From positions 1 to 64,000 of the forward strand of contig JAJDVW010000062.1 of NCBI GenBank assembly GCA_022825925.1: a stretch of DNA of 64,000 bases, in the 5' to 3' direction. The position numbers were made by a program, and so were the translations under genes. Below are positions 52,407-60,858 of this stretch, piece after piece. The first letter of the stretch is position 1, and each line of letters starts with the position of its first letter. Source of the DNA: Pseudomonadales bacterium (GTDB lineage Bacteria; Pseudomonadota; Gammaproteobacteria; Pseudomonadales; Azotimanducaceae). Under the pieces are notes generated by a model. It was not told where the DNA came from. It did no database searches and saw only the letters and a program-made list of their open reading frames with translations.

Positions 52407-53747
52407 ATGTTCCACCGGGTCTTCATCGCCAACCGGGGCGCCGTGGGCGGCCGCATCGTGCGCGCTTGCGCGGACCTCGGGATCGAGAGCGTCGCCGCCT
52501 ACTCGGACATCGACGCCGACGCCCCGCACCTCGAAGCGGCCACGGCTACGGCACGGCTGCCCGGATACCTCCCCGAAGACACTTACCTGAACGTCCAGGC
52601 CATCGTCGCGACCGCCCGCGCGACCGGCGCGGACGCGCTCCATCCGGGCTACGGGTTCCTCGCCGAGAACGCCGCCTTCGCCCGCGCGGTGACCGACGCC
52701 GGCATCCGTTTCATCGGACCCGCGGCGGACCTCGTCGAGTCGTTGGGGCACAAGACCGAGGCCCGGTCCCTGATGCGCGAGCACGGCTTCCCCGTGCACG
52801 CCGGCAGCGCGGTGCTCGACGACGAGGACGCGGCCCTCGCGGCGACCGCGGAAACGGGTTTCCCGGTCCTGCTCAAGCCGGCCAACGGCGGCGGCGGCAT
52901 CGGCATGACGGTCGCCGCCACCGAGGCCGAGCTCGGGTTCGCCTTCCGCACCGCGACGACCCTTGCCGAACGCGCGTTCGGCGACGGCAGCGTCTATCTC
53001 GAGAAATACCTGCCACGCCCGAGACACATCGAGTTCCAGATACTCGGCGACGGCCGCGACGCCACAGCGCTGTTCGAACGCGAGTGCTCGGTGCAGCGGC
53101 GGCACCAGAAACTCATCGAAGAGTCGCCGGCGCCCCTCCTCGCCGAAGAGGTGGACCGCGAGGCTGTCGACGCCGTCGCCGCGCGCGCCGCGTCCGCACT
53201 CGCAGCCCTGGGGTACGACAGCCTCGGGACCGTCGAAACGCTCCTGGCCGATGGCGAGTTCGGCTTCCTGGAGACCAACGCCAGGCTGCAGGTGGAACAC
53301 GGCGTTACCGAAGAGGTGACCGGCGTCGACCTGGTGGCCGCCCAGATCCGGCTCGCCGCCGGTGCGCCGCTTGCCAGCGTGCTCCCCGCGCACGTCGCGC
53401 TTGACGGCTTCGCGGTCGAAGCGCGGGTGTACGCCGAGGACCCCGTGCGCATGCTGCCGTCCCCCGGCCGCCTGGTGACCTTTCGACCGCCGGCGATGAC
53501 CGGGGTACGCATCGAGGTCGCCTACCGGGAGGGGCAGACCGTCACGCCCTACTACGACCCGCTGCTCGCCAAGGTGATCGGCGTCGGCACGACCCGGGAG
53601 CAGGCGATCGGCAGGACCCTCGTCGCCCTCAAGGCGTTCGAGATCGGGGGGGTCGAAACCAACCGGGCCACCCTGCGGGAAGTGCTGGCGAGCGAGCCCT
53701 TCATCGCCGGCCGGCTGCATACCCGTTTTCTCGACGATCTGCTATAA
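52407..53747 (+). CDS. acyl-CoA carboxylase biotin carboxylase subunit
   Basis: 446-aa biotin carboxylase, which carboxylates the biotin on the carrier protein with bicarbonate and ATP. Visible motifs are FIANRGAVGGRI (usually NRGEIA; the Glu is absent), HPGYGFLAENAAFA, the ATP-grasp loop KPANGGGGIGM, ERECSVQRRHQKLIEESPAP and ETNARLQVEHGVTEEVTG. First gene of a three-gene set with a separate biotin carrier and carboxyltransferase. The set could be an acetyl-, propionyl- or methylcrotonyl-type carboxylase. Confidence 0.92.
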   Translation: MFHRVFIANRGAVGGRIVRACADLGIESVAAYSDIDADAPHLEAATATARLPGYLPEDTYLNVQAIVATARATGADALHPGYGFLAENAAFARAVTDAGIRFIGPAADLVESLGHKTEARSLMREHGFPVHAGSAVLDDEDAALAATAETGFPVLLKPANGGGGIGMTVAATEAELGFAFRTATTLAERAFGDGSVYLEKYLPRPRHIEFQILGDGRDATALFERECSVQRRHQKLIEESPAPLLAEEVDREAVDAVAARAASALAALGYDSLGTVETLLADGEFGFLETNARLQVEHGVTEEVTGVDLVAAQIRLAAGAPLASVLPAHVALDGFAVEARVYAEDPVRMLPSPGRLVTFRPPAMTGVRIEVAYREGQTVTPYYDPLLAKVIGVGTTREQAIGRTLVALKAFEIGGVETNRATLREVLASEPFIAGRLHTRFLDDLL

Positions 53748-53795
53748 CCGGGCACTTTCCGCTACTTTGCGTAGCGAGCGCGGGAGAGGGACGGC

Positions 53796-54017
53796 ATGGC
53801 GCGAGTTGAAGTCGAGAGCGAGGTCACCGGCAACGTCTGGAAGGTCGAGGTGGAGGTCGGAGACAGCGTCGAGGAAGGCGACGTCCTGCTGATCCTGGAG
53901 TCGATGAAGATGGAAATCCCCGTCGAGAGCCCCGCGCCCGGCACCGTCTCCGAACTCCTGGTCCGGGAGGAGGACCAGGTGGAGGAGGATCAGATCGTGC
54001 TGGTGCTGGACACCTGA
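53796..54017 (+). CDS. biotin carboxyl carrier protein, minimal
   Basis: 73-aa biotinyl domain only. The biotinylated Lys38 is in ESMKMEIP; a second half SPAPGTVSELLVREEDQVEEDQIV completes the barrel. No N-terminal extension or linker is present, unlike AccB. It sits between biotin carboxylase and carboxyltransferase genes, 48 and 16 bases away. The 53762-53776 stretch upstream forms a weak hairpin. Confidence 0.93.
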   Translation: MARVEVESEVTGNVWKVEVEVGDSVEEGDVLLILESMKMEIPVESPAPGTVSELLVREEDQVEEDQIVLVLDT

Positions 54018-54033
54018 GTACCGGTCGAACGCC

Positions 54034-55587
54034 ATGAGCTGGGAGCAGGAAGTCCGCGAGATCGAGCGTCGGCGCCACCTCGCGAAGCAGCAGGGCGGCA
54101 AGGAGGGCATCGCCAAGCAGCACGCCCGGGGCCGGCTCACCATCCGGGAACGCATCGACGCCCTTCTCGACCCGGGCACGTTCCAGGAACACGGCAGGGC
54201 TACCGCGACCCCGGACTACGACGACCAGGACAACCTCACCGGCTTCGTGCCCGCGAACTACGTCGTGGGGTTCGGGAAGATCGAGGACCGGCGCGTCGCG
54301 GTCGGCGGCGAGGACTTCACCTTGAAGGGCGGTTCCCCGAACGCCGCGGGACTGCGCAAGAGCGTCTACGCCGAACACCTGGCCGTACAGTACCGCGTCC
54401 CCCTGGTGCGCATGCTCGAAGGCGGCGGAGGCAGCGTGAAGGGGGGCGGCCGGAAGGGCGGAACGGTCGGCGAACCCGTGTTCAGCGCGCCGCGCTTCCG
54501 CATCATCGCGGACGCCATGGGCCAGGTCCCGATCGTGTCGATCGCGGGCGGCGCGGTCGCGGGTTTCCCGGCCGGCCGCCTGGTGGCGTCGCACTTCTCG
54601 GTCATGACCCGGCACACCGCGCAGATCCTGATCGGCGGACCGGCGCTGGTGGAGCGGGCGCTTGGCGTGCGCCTGTCGAAGGACGAGCTCGGCGGCGCCC
54701 GGATCCACGCGACGAGCGGCATCGTCGACAACATCGCCGAGGACGAGCACGCCGCCTTCGACGAAACACGGCGCTTCCTGAGCTACCTGCCGTCGAGTGT
54801 CCACCAGCGGGCCCCGCGCGCCGCGTCGGAGGACGATCCGGAGCGGATGGAACAGGACCTGCTCACCGCCGTGCCGAGGGACTCGAACGCAGGCTTCGAC
54901 ATGCGCGAGATCGTGCGCATGATCGTGGACCTCGACTCGTTCTTCGAACTCGGCGCCACCTACGGGCCGAGCCAGATCGTCGGCCTCGCGCGGCTCGACG
55001 GCCAGCCCGTGGGTGTCCTGGCCAACGACTGCAACGTCTACGCCGGGGCGATGACCGCGGACGCGGGACAGAAGTACCGGCGCTTCGTCGAGATGTGCGA
55101 CACCTTCCACCTGCCGATCGTCAATTTCGTGGACCAGCCGGGCTTCATGATCGGTCCCGAGGCCGAGCGCAACGGCACCATCCGCTACGGGATGGCGGCG
55201 GTCTGCGCCGCGGCCCAGGCTTCCGTGCCCTGGGCCACCATCCAGGTCCACAAGGGTTTCGGGGTCGCCACCGCCGCCCACTACGGGCCGGACGCGTACG
55301 TCCTTGCGTGGCCCTCCGTCGAGAGCGGCGCGCTACCCCTCGAGGGCGGCGTCGCCGTGGCCTTCCACCGCGAGATCGACGGGGCGGAGGACCCGGCCGC
55401 CAAGCGCCGGGAGCTCGAGGAGCGCCTGCGCGCCGCACGCTCGCCGTTTCCGCGCGCCGAGTCGTTCGCCGTGCACGAACTGATCGATCCCCGCGAGACG
55501 CGGCCCGTCCTCTGCCAGTGGATCGACTGGATCCAGCCCCTGCTCGACGACCTCAAGGGGCCGACGACGTTTCCGATGCGGCCGTAG
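54034..55587 (+). CDS. acyl-CoA carboxylase carboxyltransferase (beta) subunit
   Basis: 517-aa carboxyltransferase of the PccB/AccD-type crotonase superfamily. The N-terminal KQHARGRLTIRERIDALLDPGTF, the FTLKGGSPNA block, LEGGGGSVKGGGRKGG and both halves of the carboxyltransferase (SIAGGAVAGFPAGRLVASHFSVM; VGVLANDCNVYAGAMTADAGQKYRRF; FVDQPGFMIGPEAE) are present. Transfers the carboxyl group from carboxybiotin to an acyl-CoA. The Gly-rich SVKGGGRKGG loop is an odd feature of this protein. Substrate cannot be fixed. Confidence 0.92.
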   Translation: MSWEQEVREIERRRHLAKQQGGKEGIAKQHARGRLTIRERIDALLDPGTFQEHGRATATPDYDDQDNLTGFVPANYVVGFGKIEDRRVAVGGEDFTLKGGSPNAAGLRKSVYAEHLAVQYRVPLVRMLEGGGGSVKGGGRKGGTVGEPVFSAPRFRIIADAMGQVPIVSIAGGAVAGFPAGRLVASHFSVMTRHTAQILIGGPALVERALGVRLSKDELGGARIHATSGIVDNIAEDEHAAFDETRRFLSYLPSSVHQRAPRAASEDDPERMEQDLLTAVPRDSNAGFDMREIVRMIVDLDSFFELGATYGPSQIVGLARLDGQPVGVLANDCNVYAGAMTADAGQKYRRFVEMCDTFHLPIVNFVDQPGFMIGPEAERNGTIRYGMAAVCAAAQASVPWATIQVHKGFGVATAAHYGPDAYVLAWPSVESGALPLEGGVAVAFHREIDGAEDPAAKRRELEERLRAARSPFPRAESFAVHELIDPRETRPVLCQWIDWIQPLLDDLKGPTTFPMRP

Positions 55588-55632
55588 ACAGCGGTCCGTC
55601 ACGCGAAACGACCGGAACACGCTGCGAACACC

Positions 55633-55821
55633 ATGGCGGCCGTCGTCCTCTCCCTGACCCTGTCGTTCATCACGGCCGTACTCGCGTGGCTCGCCATCGG
55701 CCCGCGCCTGCGTCTCTCCGAGGACCCGAAACAGAACGAGGTGCTGAACGTCTTCGCCTATGTCGCCCTGGCGTTTCCGGTGGTGTTCGGCATCGTGTTC
55801 TTCGTCGTCGAGCGGCTCTGA
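55633..55821 (+). CDS. small membrane protein, 62 aa
   Basis: Two predicted transmembrane helices, about residues 4-23 (VVLSLTLSFITAVLAWLAIG) and 42-59 (YVALAFPVVFGIVFFVV), joined by a charged loop LRLSEDPKQNEVLN. No family recognised. The ATG is at 55633, 45 bases after the carboxyltransferase stop. Unknown role; possibly part of the same transcript. Confidence 0.65.
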   Translation: MAAVVLSLTLSFITAVLAWLAIGPRLRLSEDPKQNEVLNVFAYVALAFPVVFGIVFFVVERL

Positions 55822-55840
55822 CGGGGAGCGGCATTCGAGC

Positions 55841-55939
55841 GTAACCCACGACTGGATGCCCGCCCGATCCACGTACTTTGCGGATCCCGACGGTCACGCA
55901 CTCGAGTTGTGCGCGCCGCTTCCCGCACGCGCCCGGTAG
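55841..55939 (+). pseudogene. 3' relic of a glyoxalase/VOC-family gene
   Basis: Thirty-three codons ending in TAG at 55937-55939 read THDWMPARSTYFADPDG then HALELCAPLP, the C-terminal signature of a VOC/glyoxalase protein with the metal-ligand Glu. No start or upstream VOC sequence is present, and the frame runs into the end of the small membrane-protein gene. A gene fragment, therefore, not an intact gene. Confidence 0.65.
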
Positions 55940-55987
55940 AATATGAGCCTGTCGCATGTAACTACACGTTCATCCTGATCGACGCTC

Positions 55988-56941
55988 ATGAATCGGTTCG
56001 AGCTCCGCCACCTCAGGACCCTCGTCGCTCTGCGTGACACGGGGAGTCTCGTCGAAGCCGCCGAACGCCTGTTCCTCACGCAGTCCGCCCTGTCCCACCA
56101 ACTGAAGGACCTCGAGACGCGTCTCGGCTGCACCCTGTTCATCCGCAAGACGCGTCCCGTCCGGTTCACACCCGCCGGCAAGCGGCTGCTCGACCTCGCC
56201 GAGGAGGTCCTGCCCCGGGTCCGGGAGGCGTCGACCGACCTCACGCGCTTCGCCGAGGGGATGTCCGGCCGACTGTTCCTCGCGATCGAGTGTCACTCCT
56301 GCTTCGAGTGGCTCCTGCCCGCCATCAACGCCTTTCGCGAGGACTGGCCGGACGTGGAACTGGACATCTCCGGCGGCTTCCACTTCGATCCGCTGCCCGC
56401 CCTGGCGCGCGGGGACCTCGACCTCGTCATCACCGCGGACCCCATCGCCGACGCCGCCCTGGCCTACGAGCCCCTCTTCGGGTACGAAGCGCAAGTCGCG
56501 CTGGCGGTGGACCATCCCCTGGCGTCCCGCGATTGGCTGGAACCGGGGGACCTGGCCGACGAGACCCTGATCGTCTATCCCGTCGACCGGTCCCGGATGG
56601 ACGTCTTCACCAGCTTTCTGGACCCCGCCGGCATCGAACCGCGCCGCACGCGGACCGCCGAACTCACCACCATGATGGTGCAACTCGTCGCGACCGGGCG
56701 CGGCGTGGCCTGCCTGCCCAACTGGGCCCTGCACGAGTACACCGAACGCAGCTACGTCGTCGCGCGTTCCCTGGGCGAGGAGGGCGTCTGGCCCAACCTG
56801 TACGCCGCCGTGCGGGCGGACGAACGGGACGTCTACTTCGTGGCGAGCTTCGTGCGCACGGCGAAGGCCACGTGTTTCGAGCACCTGGTCGGCATCGTGC
56901 CGGCCGATGCCGACATCGCCGCCGGCGCCGTCCCCGCCTGA
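55988..56941 (+). CDS. LysR-type regulator, MetR-like
   Basis: 317-aa LysR regulator. The winged-helix part is HLRTLVALRDTGSLVEAAERLFLTQSALSHQLKDLETRLG at the N-terminus, and the effector domain follows from about residue 90. FLTQSALSHQLKDLE and the effector-domain block ECHSCFEWLLPAI resemble MetR, which senses homocysteine and controls methionine genes. A target could be the PLP enzyme at 49791, but that link is inference. The ATG is at 55988; it converges with the oxidase-like gene. Confidence 0.88.
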   Translation: MNRFELRHLRTLVALRDTGSLVEAAERLFLTQSALSHQLKDLETRLGCTLFIRKTRPVRFTPAGKRLLDLAEEVLPRVREASTDLTRFAEGMSGRLFLAIECHSCFEWLLPAINAFREDWPDVELDISGGFHFDPLPALARGDLDLVITADPIADAALAYEPLFGYEAQVALAVDHPLASRDWLEPGDLADETLIVYPVDRSRMDVFTSFLDPAGIEPRRTRTAELTTMMVQLVATGRGVACLPNWALHEYTERSYVVARSLGEEGVWPNLYAAVRADERDVYFVASFVRTAKATCFEHLVGIVPADADIAAGAVPA

Positions 56942-56949
56942 CCGCCGCG

Positions 56950-57525
56950 TCAGGGCACCAATATCGTCTCCACCCAGCCCCGCGGTGCGCGGCGGTACCG
57001 GCGGCGGTCGTGCACGCCGCCGTCGCCGGCCAGGTCCAGCCGCTCGACCGTGACCGGGTCCAGGAAGTATCCCGCCGCCGTCTCCGGGGCGACCAGCGGC
57101 TCGGGGAGCGGGGCGGCCTCGAGCGCGTCGAGCAGGGCCGCCCGGTCCGCCACGGGCGAACTCTGGGGACGTACCGCGTACAGCCAGTCCATGCGCTTCG
57201 GGACGGCGGGGCGCATCTGCCAGGCGGCGTGCACGGTCTCTGGAGGCATTCGCTCGGGGGCGCATTGCAGCCGGTACTGCACGGTCAGGCTCGGCAGGTA
57301 GGTCAGCACCGCGACCGTTTCCGAATGCGCGAACTCGCCGGCCTTCGGCGACGTGTCGTTGACGAAGACACCGAGCCGGTCATCGACCTCCCGCAGGACC
57401 AGCACCCGGACCGCGGGTTCCCCCGCCGCGGTGACGGTGGCCACCGCGCACAGGTTCGCCCATGCGTCGCCGCGTTCGCGCGCCCGTTCGCGCTCCTCGG
57501 CAAAGCAGACCAGCGGGTGGGTCAC
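56950..57525 (-). CDS. pyridoxamine 5'-phosphate oxidase-like flavoprotein
   Basis: About 191-aa FMN-binding split-barrel protein. VRVLVLREVDDRLGVFVNDTSPKAGEF, VLTYLPSLTVQYRLQC and the C-terminal WQMRPAVPKRMDWLYAVRPQSSPV and RRYRRAPRGWVETILVP match the PNPOx family, with the C-terminal dimerisation motif. Could be genuine PdxH or a relative with another flavin role. GTG 57525 overlaps the previous stop as GTGA; the longer upstream frame is not used. Confidence 0.78.
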   Translation of the reverse strand: MTHPLVCFAEERERARERGDAWANLCAVATVTAAGEPAVRVLVLREVDDRLGVFVNDTSPKAGEFAHSETVAVLTYLPSLTVQYRLQCAPERMPPETVHAAWQMRPAVPKRMDWLYAVRPQSSPVADRAALLDALEAAPLPEPLVAPETAAGYFLDPVTVERLDLAGDGGVHDRRRYRRAPRGWVETILVP

Positions 57526-57722
57526 GGCGGCGCCGGTCCGTCGTCGACCTTGGCCTCGTCCTTGGCGTCCTGCACCTGCGCCCGCGCCTCGACCGCGCGC
57601 CGCAACTCGGCGACGTCGCGCTGCACTTCGCCGAGGCGGTAGATGACGTCGGGGAGTTGGTCCGAGACGCGCCAGGCGAAATAGGTGATCGCGATCACGC
57701 CGAGCAGGATGAGAAACGTCAT
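57522..57722 (-). CDS. small single-pass membrane protein, 66 aa
   Basis: One N-terminal transmembrane helix (MTFLILLGVIAITYFAWRV) followed by a coiled-coil-like charged helix (LGEVQRDVAELRRAVEARAQ) and an acidic tail. No family recognised. It is translationally coupled to the PNPOx-like gene (GTGA at 57522-57525). Confidence 0.7.
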   Translation of the reverse strand: MTFLILLGVIAITYFAWRVSDQLPDVIYRLGEVQRDVAELRRAVEARAQVQDAKDEAKVDDGPAPP

Positions 57723-57837
57723 GGCAAGCCCCCCTCTTCGACAAAACGTCGAGCAAACGGTACGCGGAGCCTAAGCGACGCGGGCGGCGCGGTCCATCGC
57801 GGGTCGCCGTGGTGGCGCCGCGCCGCTGCCGAACGCC

Positions 57838-58341
57838 TCAGGCGTCGTCCACGGTCGCCGGCGTCACGACGGCATCCAGCCGCCCCGCCCCGAACTCCGC
57901 CTCGCTCCACGGCGGGGCCAGCGTGAACTGCGCGATGCCGAACGTCGGCAGGTTCCCCAATACGGCGGTCCCGGCCATCCGGTTCACGAAGCGCGTGATC
58001 CCCGGGTTATGGCCGACGATGGCCGCGTTGCCGGTCTCTTCCGGCAGCGCGCGCAGCGCATCGAGCATGTCGGCGGCGTCCGCGAGATAGAGCGCGCGCC
58101 GTTCGACGAGCGCCTCCGGCGGCAGATCGAACGCTTGGCGCACCTGTTCCGCGGTATCGACGGCGCGGCGGGCGGCGCTCGTCAGGACGATGTCGGCCCG
58201 CGCTTCCCGGCCGCGGAGCCAGGCCGCCATGCGCGGCCCCTGGCACCGGCCGCGCGGCGCCAGCGGCCGCGAGAAATCGCCGACGCCGAGCGGATAGCCG
58301 GACTTGGCGTGCCGGACGACCCAGACGACGTGTTCCGTCAC
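57838..58341 (-). CDS. SixA-like histidine phosphatase
   Basis: 167-aa phosphoglycerate-mutase-fold phosphatase. The RHG-type motif at the N-terminus is VVRHAKSGYP (catalytic His about 11), with a second conserved His in IVGHNPGITRF (about 107) and Arg residues in SAARRAVDTAEQV. The length matches SixA, which dephosphorylates His on HPt/PTS proteins. Its real substrate here is not shown. Seven bases after the LLM gene on the same strand. Confidence 0.85.
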   Translation of the reverse strand: MTEHVVWVVRHAKSGYPLGVGDFSRPLAPRGRCQGPRMAAWLRGREARADIVLTSAARRAVDTAEQVRQAFDLPPEALVERRALYLADAADMLDALRALPEETGNAAIVGHNPGITRFVNRMAGTAVLGNLPTFGIAQFTLAPPWSEAEFGAGRLDAVVTPATVDDA

Positions 58342-58348
58342 GGTTCGG

Positions 58349-59251
58349 TCAGTCCCAGATGGAGAAGAACTCCTCGAACGCCGCGAACTGCCCGCCGTTC
58401 GCCGACGACGGCACGATGATGGGCGTCTTGATACCCGCGTCGAACCAGGCCTCGATGCCTTCCCGCACCTCCGCCGGGGAACCGAACAGCGTCGTGTCCG
58501 CCAACCACCGGTCGGACAGGCAGTCGGGGACCCGGTCCGGCTCCCCGGCCGCGATGGCCGCTTCGACGCCGGCCATCTCCTCCTCGTAGCCGGCCTCCCT
58601 CCAGTAGTTGCGGTAGTTCGGCAGCATCGCGTAGCTCGTCAGCGTGCGCCGGTTGACGGCGGCCGCCGCGGCGCGGTCGTCGCCGACGCAGGTCGGGATC
58701 ATGTTGCCGATGAAGAAGTCGCCGTCGCGCGCGTCGGCGGACAGCACGCCGAGCGAGTCGGCCATGTGCGAACGGGCGCCGTTGGCGAACACCATGCCGT
58801 CGCCGATCTCCTCGGCGAGCCGGATCATCCGCCGGCGCAGGGTCGCGAGGACCAGCGGCGGGAGTTGCCCCGCCCGCGGCACGGCCTTCAGGTCCGAGAC
58901 GAACCGGCGCATGTCCCCGAGCGGCTTGCCCGGCTCGATGCCCAGCCGGTCCAGCGCCGGTCCGTGACTGACGCCGATGCCGAACCGGAACCGTCCCCCC
59001 GAGACCTCGTGGATGAACGACGCGGCGTTGGCGAAGTCCTGCACGTGCCGGGTGTAGATGGGCGTGATGGAGGTGCCGAACGTCAGTTCGCGCGTCGCGA
59101 ACGCAAGGTCCTCGCACAGCGCGAGTCCGTCCGAGAGGCTCGGGCAGTAGATGCCGGGGAAGCCGCGCCGTTCGATCTCGCCGGCCAGTTCAAGGGTTCG
59201 GGCGCGGCGCCCGGGCACGGCCGCGAGGCTCATCGCGGGCATCGGGGTCAT
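58349..59251 (-). CDS. LLM-class flavin-dependent oxidoreductase
   Basis: 300-aa luciferase-like protein. IERRGFPGIYCPSLSD, LTFGTSITPIYTRHVQDFANAASFIHEVSGGRFRFGIGVSHGPAL are the diagnostic blocks. ATG 59251 has AGGAGG 5-6 bases upstream. It differs from the LLM gene at 30618 and is not its close paralogue by eye. Substrate and cofactor unknown. Confidence 0.87.
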   Translation of the reverse strand: MTPMPAMSLAAVPGRRARTLELAGEIERRGFPGIYCPSLSDGLALCEDLAFATRELTFGTSITPIYTRHVQDFANAASFIHEVSGGRFRFGIGVSHGPALDRLGIEPGKPLGDMRRFVSDLKAVPRAGQLPPLVLATLRRRMIRLAEEIGDGMVFANGARSHMADSLGVLSADARDGDFFIGNMIPTCVGDDRAAAAAVNRRTLTSYAMLPNYRNYWREAGYEEEMAGVEAAIAAGEPDRVPDCLSDRWLADTTLFGSPAEVREGIEAWFDAGIKTPIIVPSSANGGQFAAFEEFFSIWD

Positions 59252-59448
59252 GGTTGCTCCTCCTGGTCGCGGGCGACGGTGACCGCGGCAGCATAGCGGG
59301 CGGTGGCGACGGTTGCATCGCACGTGGGGCGGGGCCATCGGCGCACGCCGACTACCGGGGATTGCCCACGGGATCCATGGAGATCCTCCGTATCGCGACT
59401 TGCCCCGTCTGTTCGATCCTCACCTCCAACGAACACCGGACCCGGCGC

Positions 59449-60375
59449 ATGGCGAAAGCGGTCAGCCACGATCAGAACTTCAAGAACCTGATCCTCGATC
59501 ATCCCCGCGAGGCGCTGGAGTTCTTCGCCCCCGAGGAGGCGCCGCGACCGGACGACGACGTCATCATCGTCCCCGCGCGCCAAGAGCAACTGCAGCGGCG
59601 GCTGGGCGACCGGCACCGCGAACTCGACGTGCCGCTGCTGGTGGACTGGGTCGACGGACCCCGCGAAGCGGTCCTGTTCGCGTTCGAGGAAGAGACGGAA
59701 TGGCGCCACTTCTCGCCGAGCCGGCTGGCGCACTACTGCCTCGACCTTGCGGATATGTACGGCAGGGACCGCGTGGTGCCCGTGGTGATCTTCCCTCGCG
59801 CCGCCCCACATGCCGTCCCGTTGGTCCTCGGCACCGAGCACCGGGACTACCTCAGGTTCGAGTTCCTGACGTGCCGCCTCGCCGACCTGCCTGCCGGGGA
59901 TTGGCTGGACAGCGACAACACCGTGGCCCGCGTCAACCTGCCGAACATGCGCCCCGGCGGCCACGACCGGGTGGAGGTGTACGCGGCGGCGGTGCGCGGC
60001 CTGCTGGCGCTTGAGGCCGACGGCGACCGGCGCGCCAAGTACCTGGACTTCATCGACATCTACGCCCGGCTCACGGACAATGAGCTGCGGGACTATCGGC
60101 TACGGTACCCCGAGGAGGACAAGGCCATGGTTGGAATCGTCACGAGGGCCCGCGAGGAAGGCATGCGGCGCGGCGTCGAGCAGGGCATGCAGCAGGGTCG
60201 CATCGCGGGCGGGCGGGCCGTGCTGGAAAGACAGTTGCAGAGACGGTTCGGCCCGTTGCCCGCCGCCGTCGCCGAACGACTGACCACGGCGTCCGCGGAC
60301 GAACTGGAGGCCTGGGCCGACCGCGTGCTCGACGCCGCGACCATCGAGGACGCACTGCCGCCGACGGGGCGCTGA
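59449..60375 (+). CDS. Rpn-family/DUF4351 PD-(D/E)XK protein
   Basis: 308-aa protein resembling the Rpn recombination-promoting nucleases/putative transposase_31 family. The N-terminal VSHDQNFKNLILDHPREALEFFAPEE and the nuclease-core-like DVPLLVDWVDG then LFAFEEETEWRHF (residues about 60-85) are visible; the C-terminal tail (RKAVLERQLQRRF-like, LEAWADRVLDA) is a DUF4351-like helical domain. Rpn proteins act as DNA nucleases and sometimes as phage-defence factors. The frame extends upstream, but ATG 59449 (MAKAVSHDQ) fits. A terminator follows. Confidence 0.78.
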   Translation: MAKAVSHDQNFKNLILDHPREALEFFAPEEAPRPDDDVIIVPARQEQLQRRLGDRHRELDVPLLVDWVDGPREAVLFAFEEETEWRHFSPSRLAHYCLDLADMYGRDRVVPVVIFPRAAPHAVPLVLGTEHRDYLRFEFLTCRLADLPAGDWLDSDNTVARVNLPNMRPGGHDRVEVYAAAVRGLLALEADGDRRAKYLDFIDIYARLTDNELRDYRLRYPEEDKAMVGIVTRAREEGMRRGVEQGMQQGRIAGGRAVLERQLQRRFGPLPAAVAERLTTASADELEAWADRVLDAATIEDALPPTGR

Positions 60376-60379
60376 TTCC

Positions 60380-60402
60380 CGACCCGGAGGGTCGAGTTTC
60401 TT
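60380..60402 (+). terminator. rho-independent terminator-like hairpin
   Basis: CGACCC (60380-60385) and GGGTCG (60389-60394) pair perfectly around GGA, followed by AGTTTCTT. It ends the Rpn-like gene (stop at 60375) and lies 4 bases from the end of the convergent cupin gene, so it mainly serves the plus strand. Confidence 0.6.
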
Positions 60403-60405
60403 CGG

Positions 60406-60858
60406 TCAGTCGTCGTGCAGGTCGTCCCAATCGGCCCAGGTCCGCCGCCCGGCGCTCTTCACCAGGCTGCGGCGGATGCGCGGGTAGTGCACGACGTCGT
60501 TGGCGTTGCGCTCGCCGCCCATCAGGTAGACGAGGTCCTCGTCGAAGGGATTCCTGAGGGCGTGCGGCTCCGACGGCGCCGGGAACCCCATGAAGTCCCC
60601 CGGCCCGACCTCGATCTCCTCGTCGCCGAGTTCCGCGATGCCGCGTCCCTCGAGGACGTAGAGGAACTCCTCGTCGGCGTCGTGGTAGTGGAACTGCGTG
60701 CTCTCGCGCCCGGGTTCGAGCCGCACCAGGTGCACGCCGATGCGCCGCATCCCCGCCGCATCGGACAGCGCGCGGCCGAGCCGGACAGCGTTCTCGTTGA
60801 ACTGGTGTTGGCGCCGCTGCGGGGCCATCGCGGCGATGTCCTTCGCTTTCAGGAGCAT
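60406..60858 (-). CDS. cupin-domain protein
   Basis: 150-aa single-domain cupin. FHYHDADEEFLYVLEGRG is cupin motif 1 (His, His, Glu ligands), and GDFMGFPAPSEPHAL is motif 2 with the final His. Metal-binding fold, reaction unknown. The ATG 60858 lies 10 bases inside the hisC gene, so translation is coupled to it. Confidence 0.85.
   Translation of the reverse strand: MLLKAKDIAAMAPQRRQHQFNENAVRLGRALSDAAGMRRIGVHLVRLEPGRESTQFHYHDADEEFLYVLEGRGIAELGDEEIEVGPGDFMGFPAPSEPHALRNPFDEDLVYLMGGERNANDVVHYPRIRRSLVKSAGRRTWADWDDLHDD

Noticed and set aside
47815-55880. TACTTTGCG recurring between genes (about 47815, 53763, 55870)
   Set aside because: The last copy lies in the Tyr-Phe-Ala codons of the VOC relic and the others have no common context; chance is the simplest explanation.
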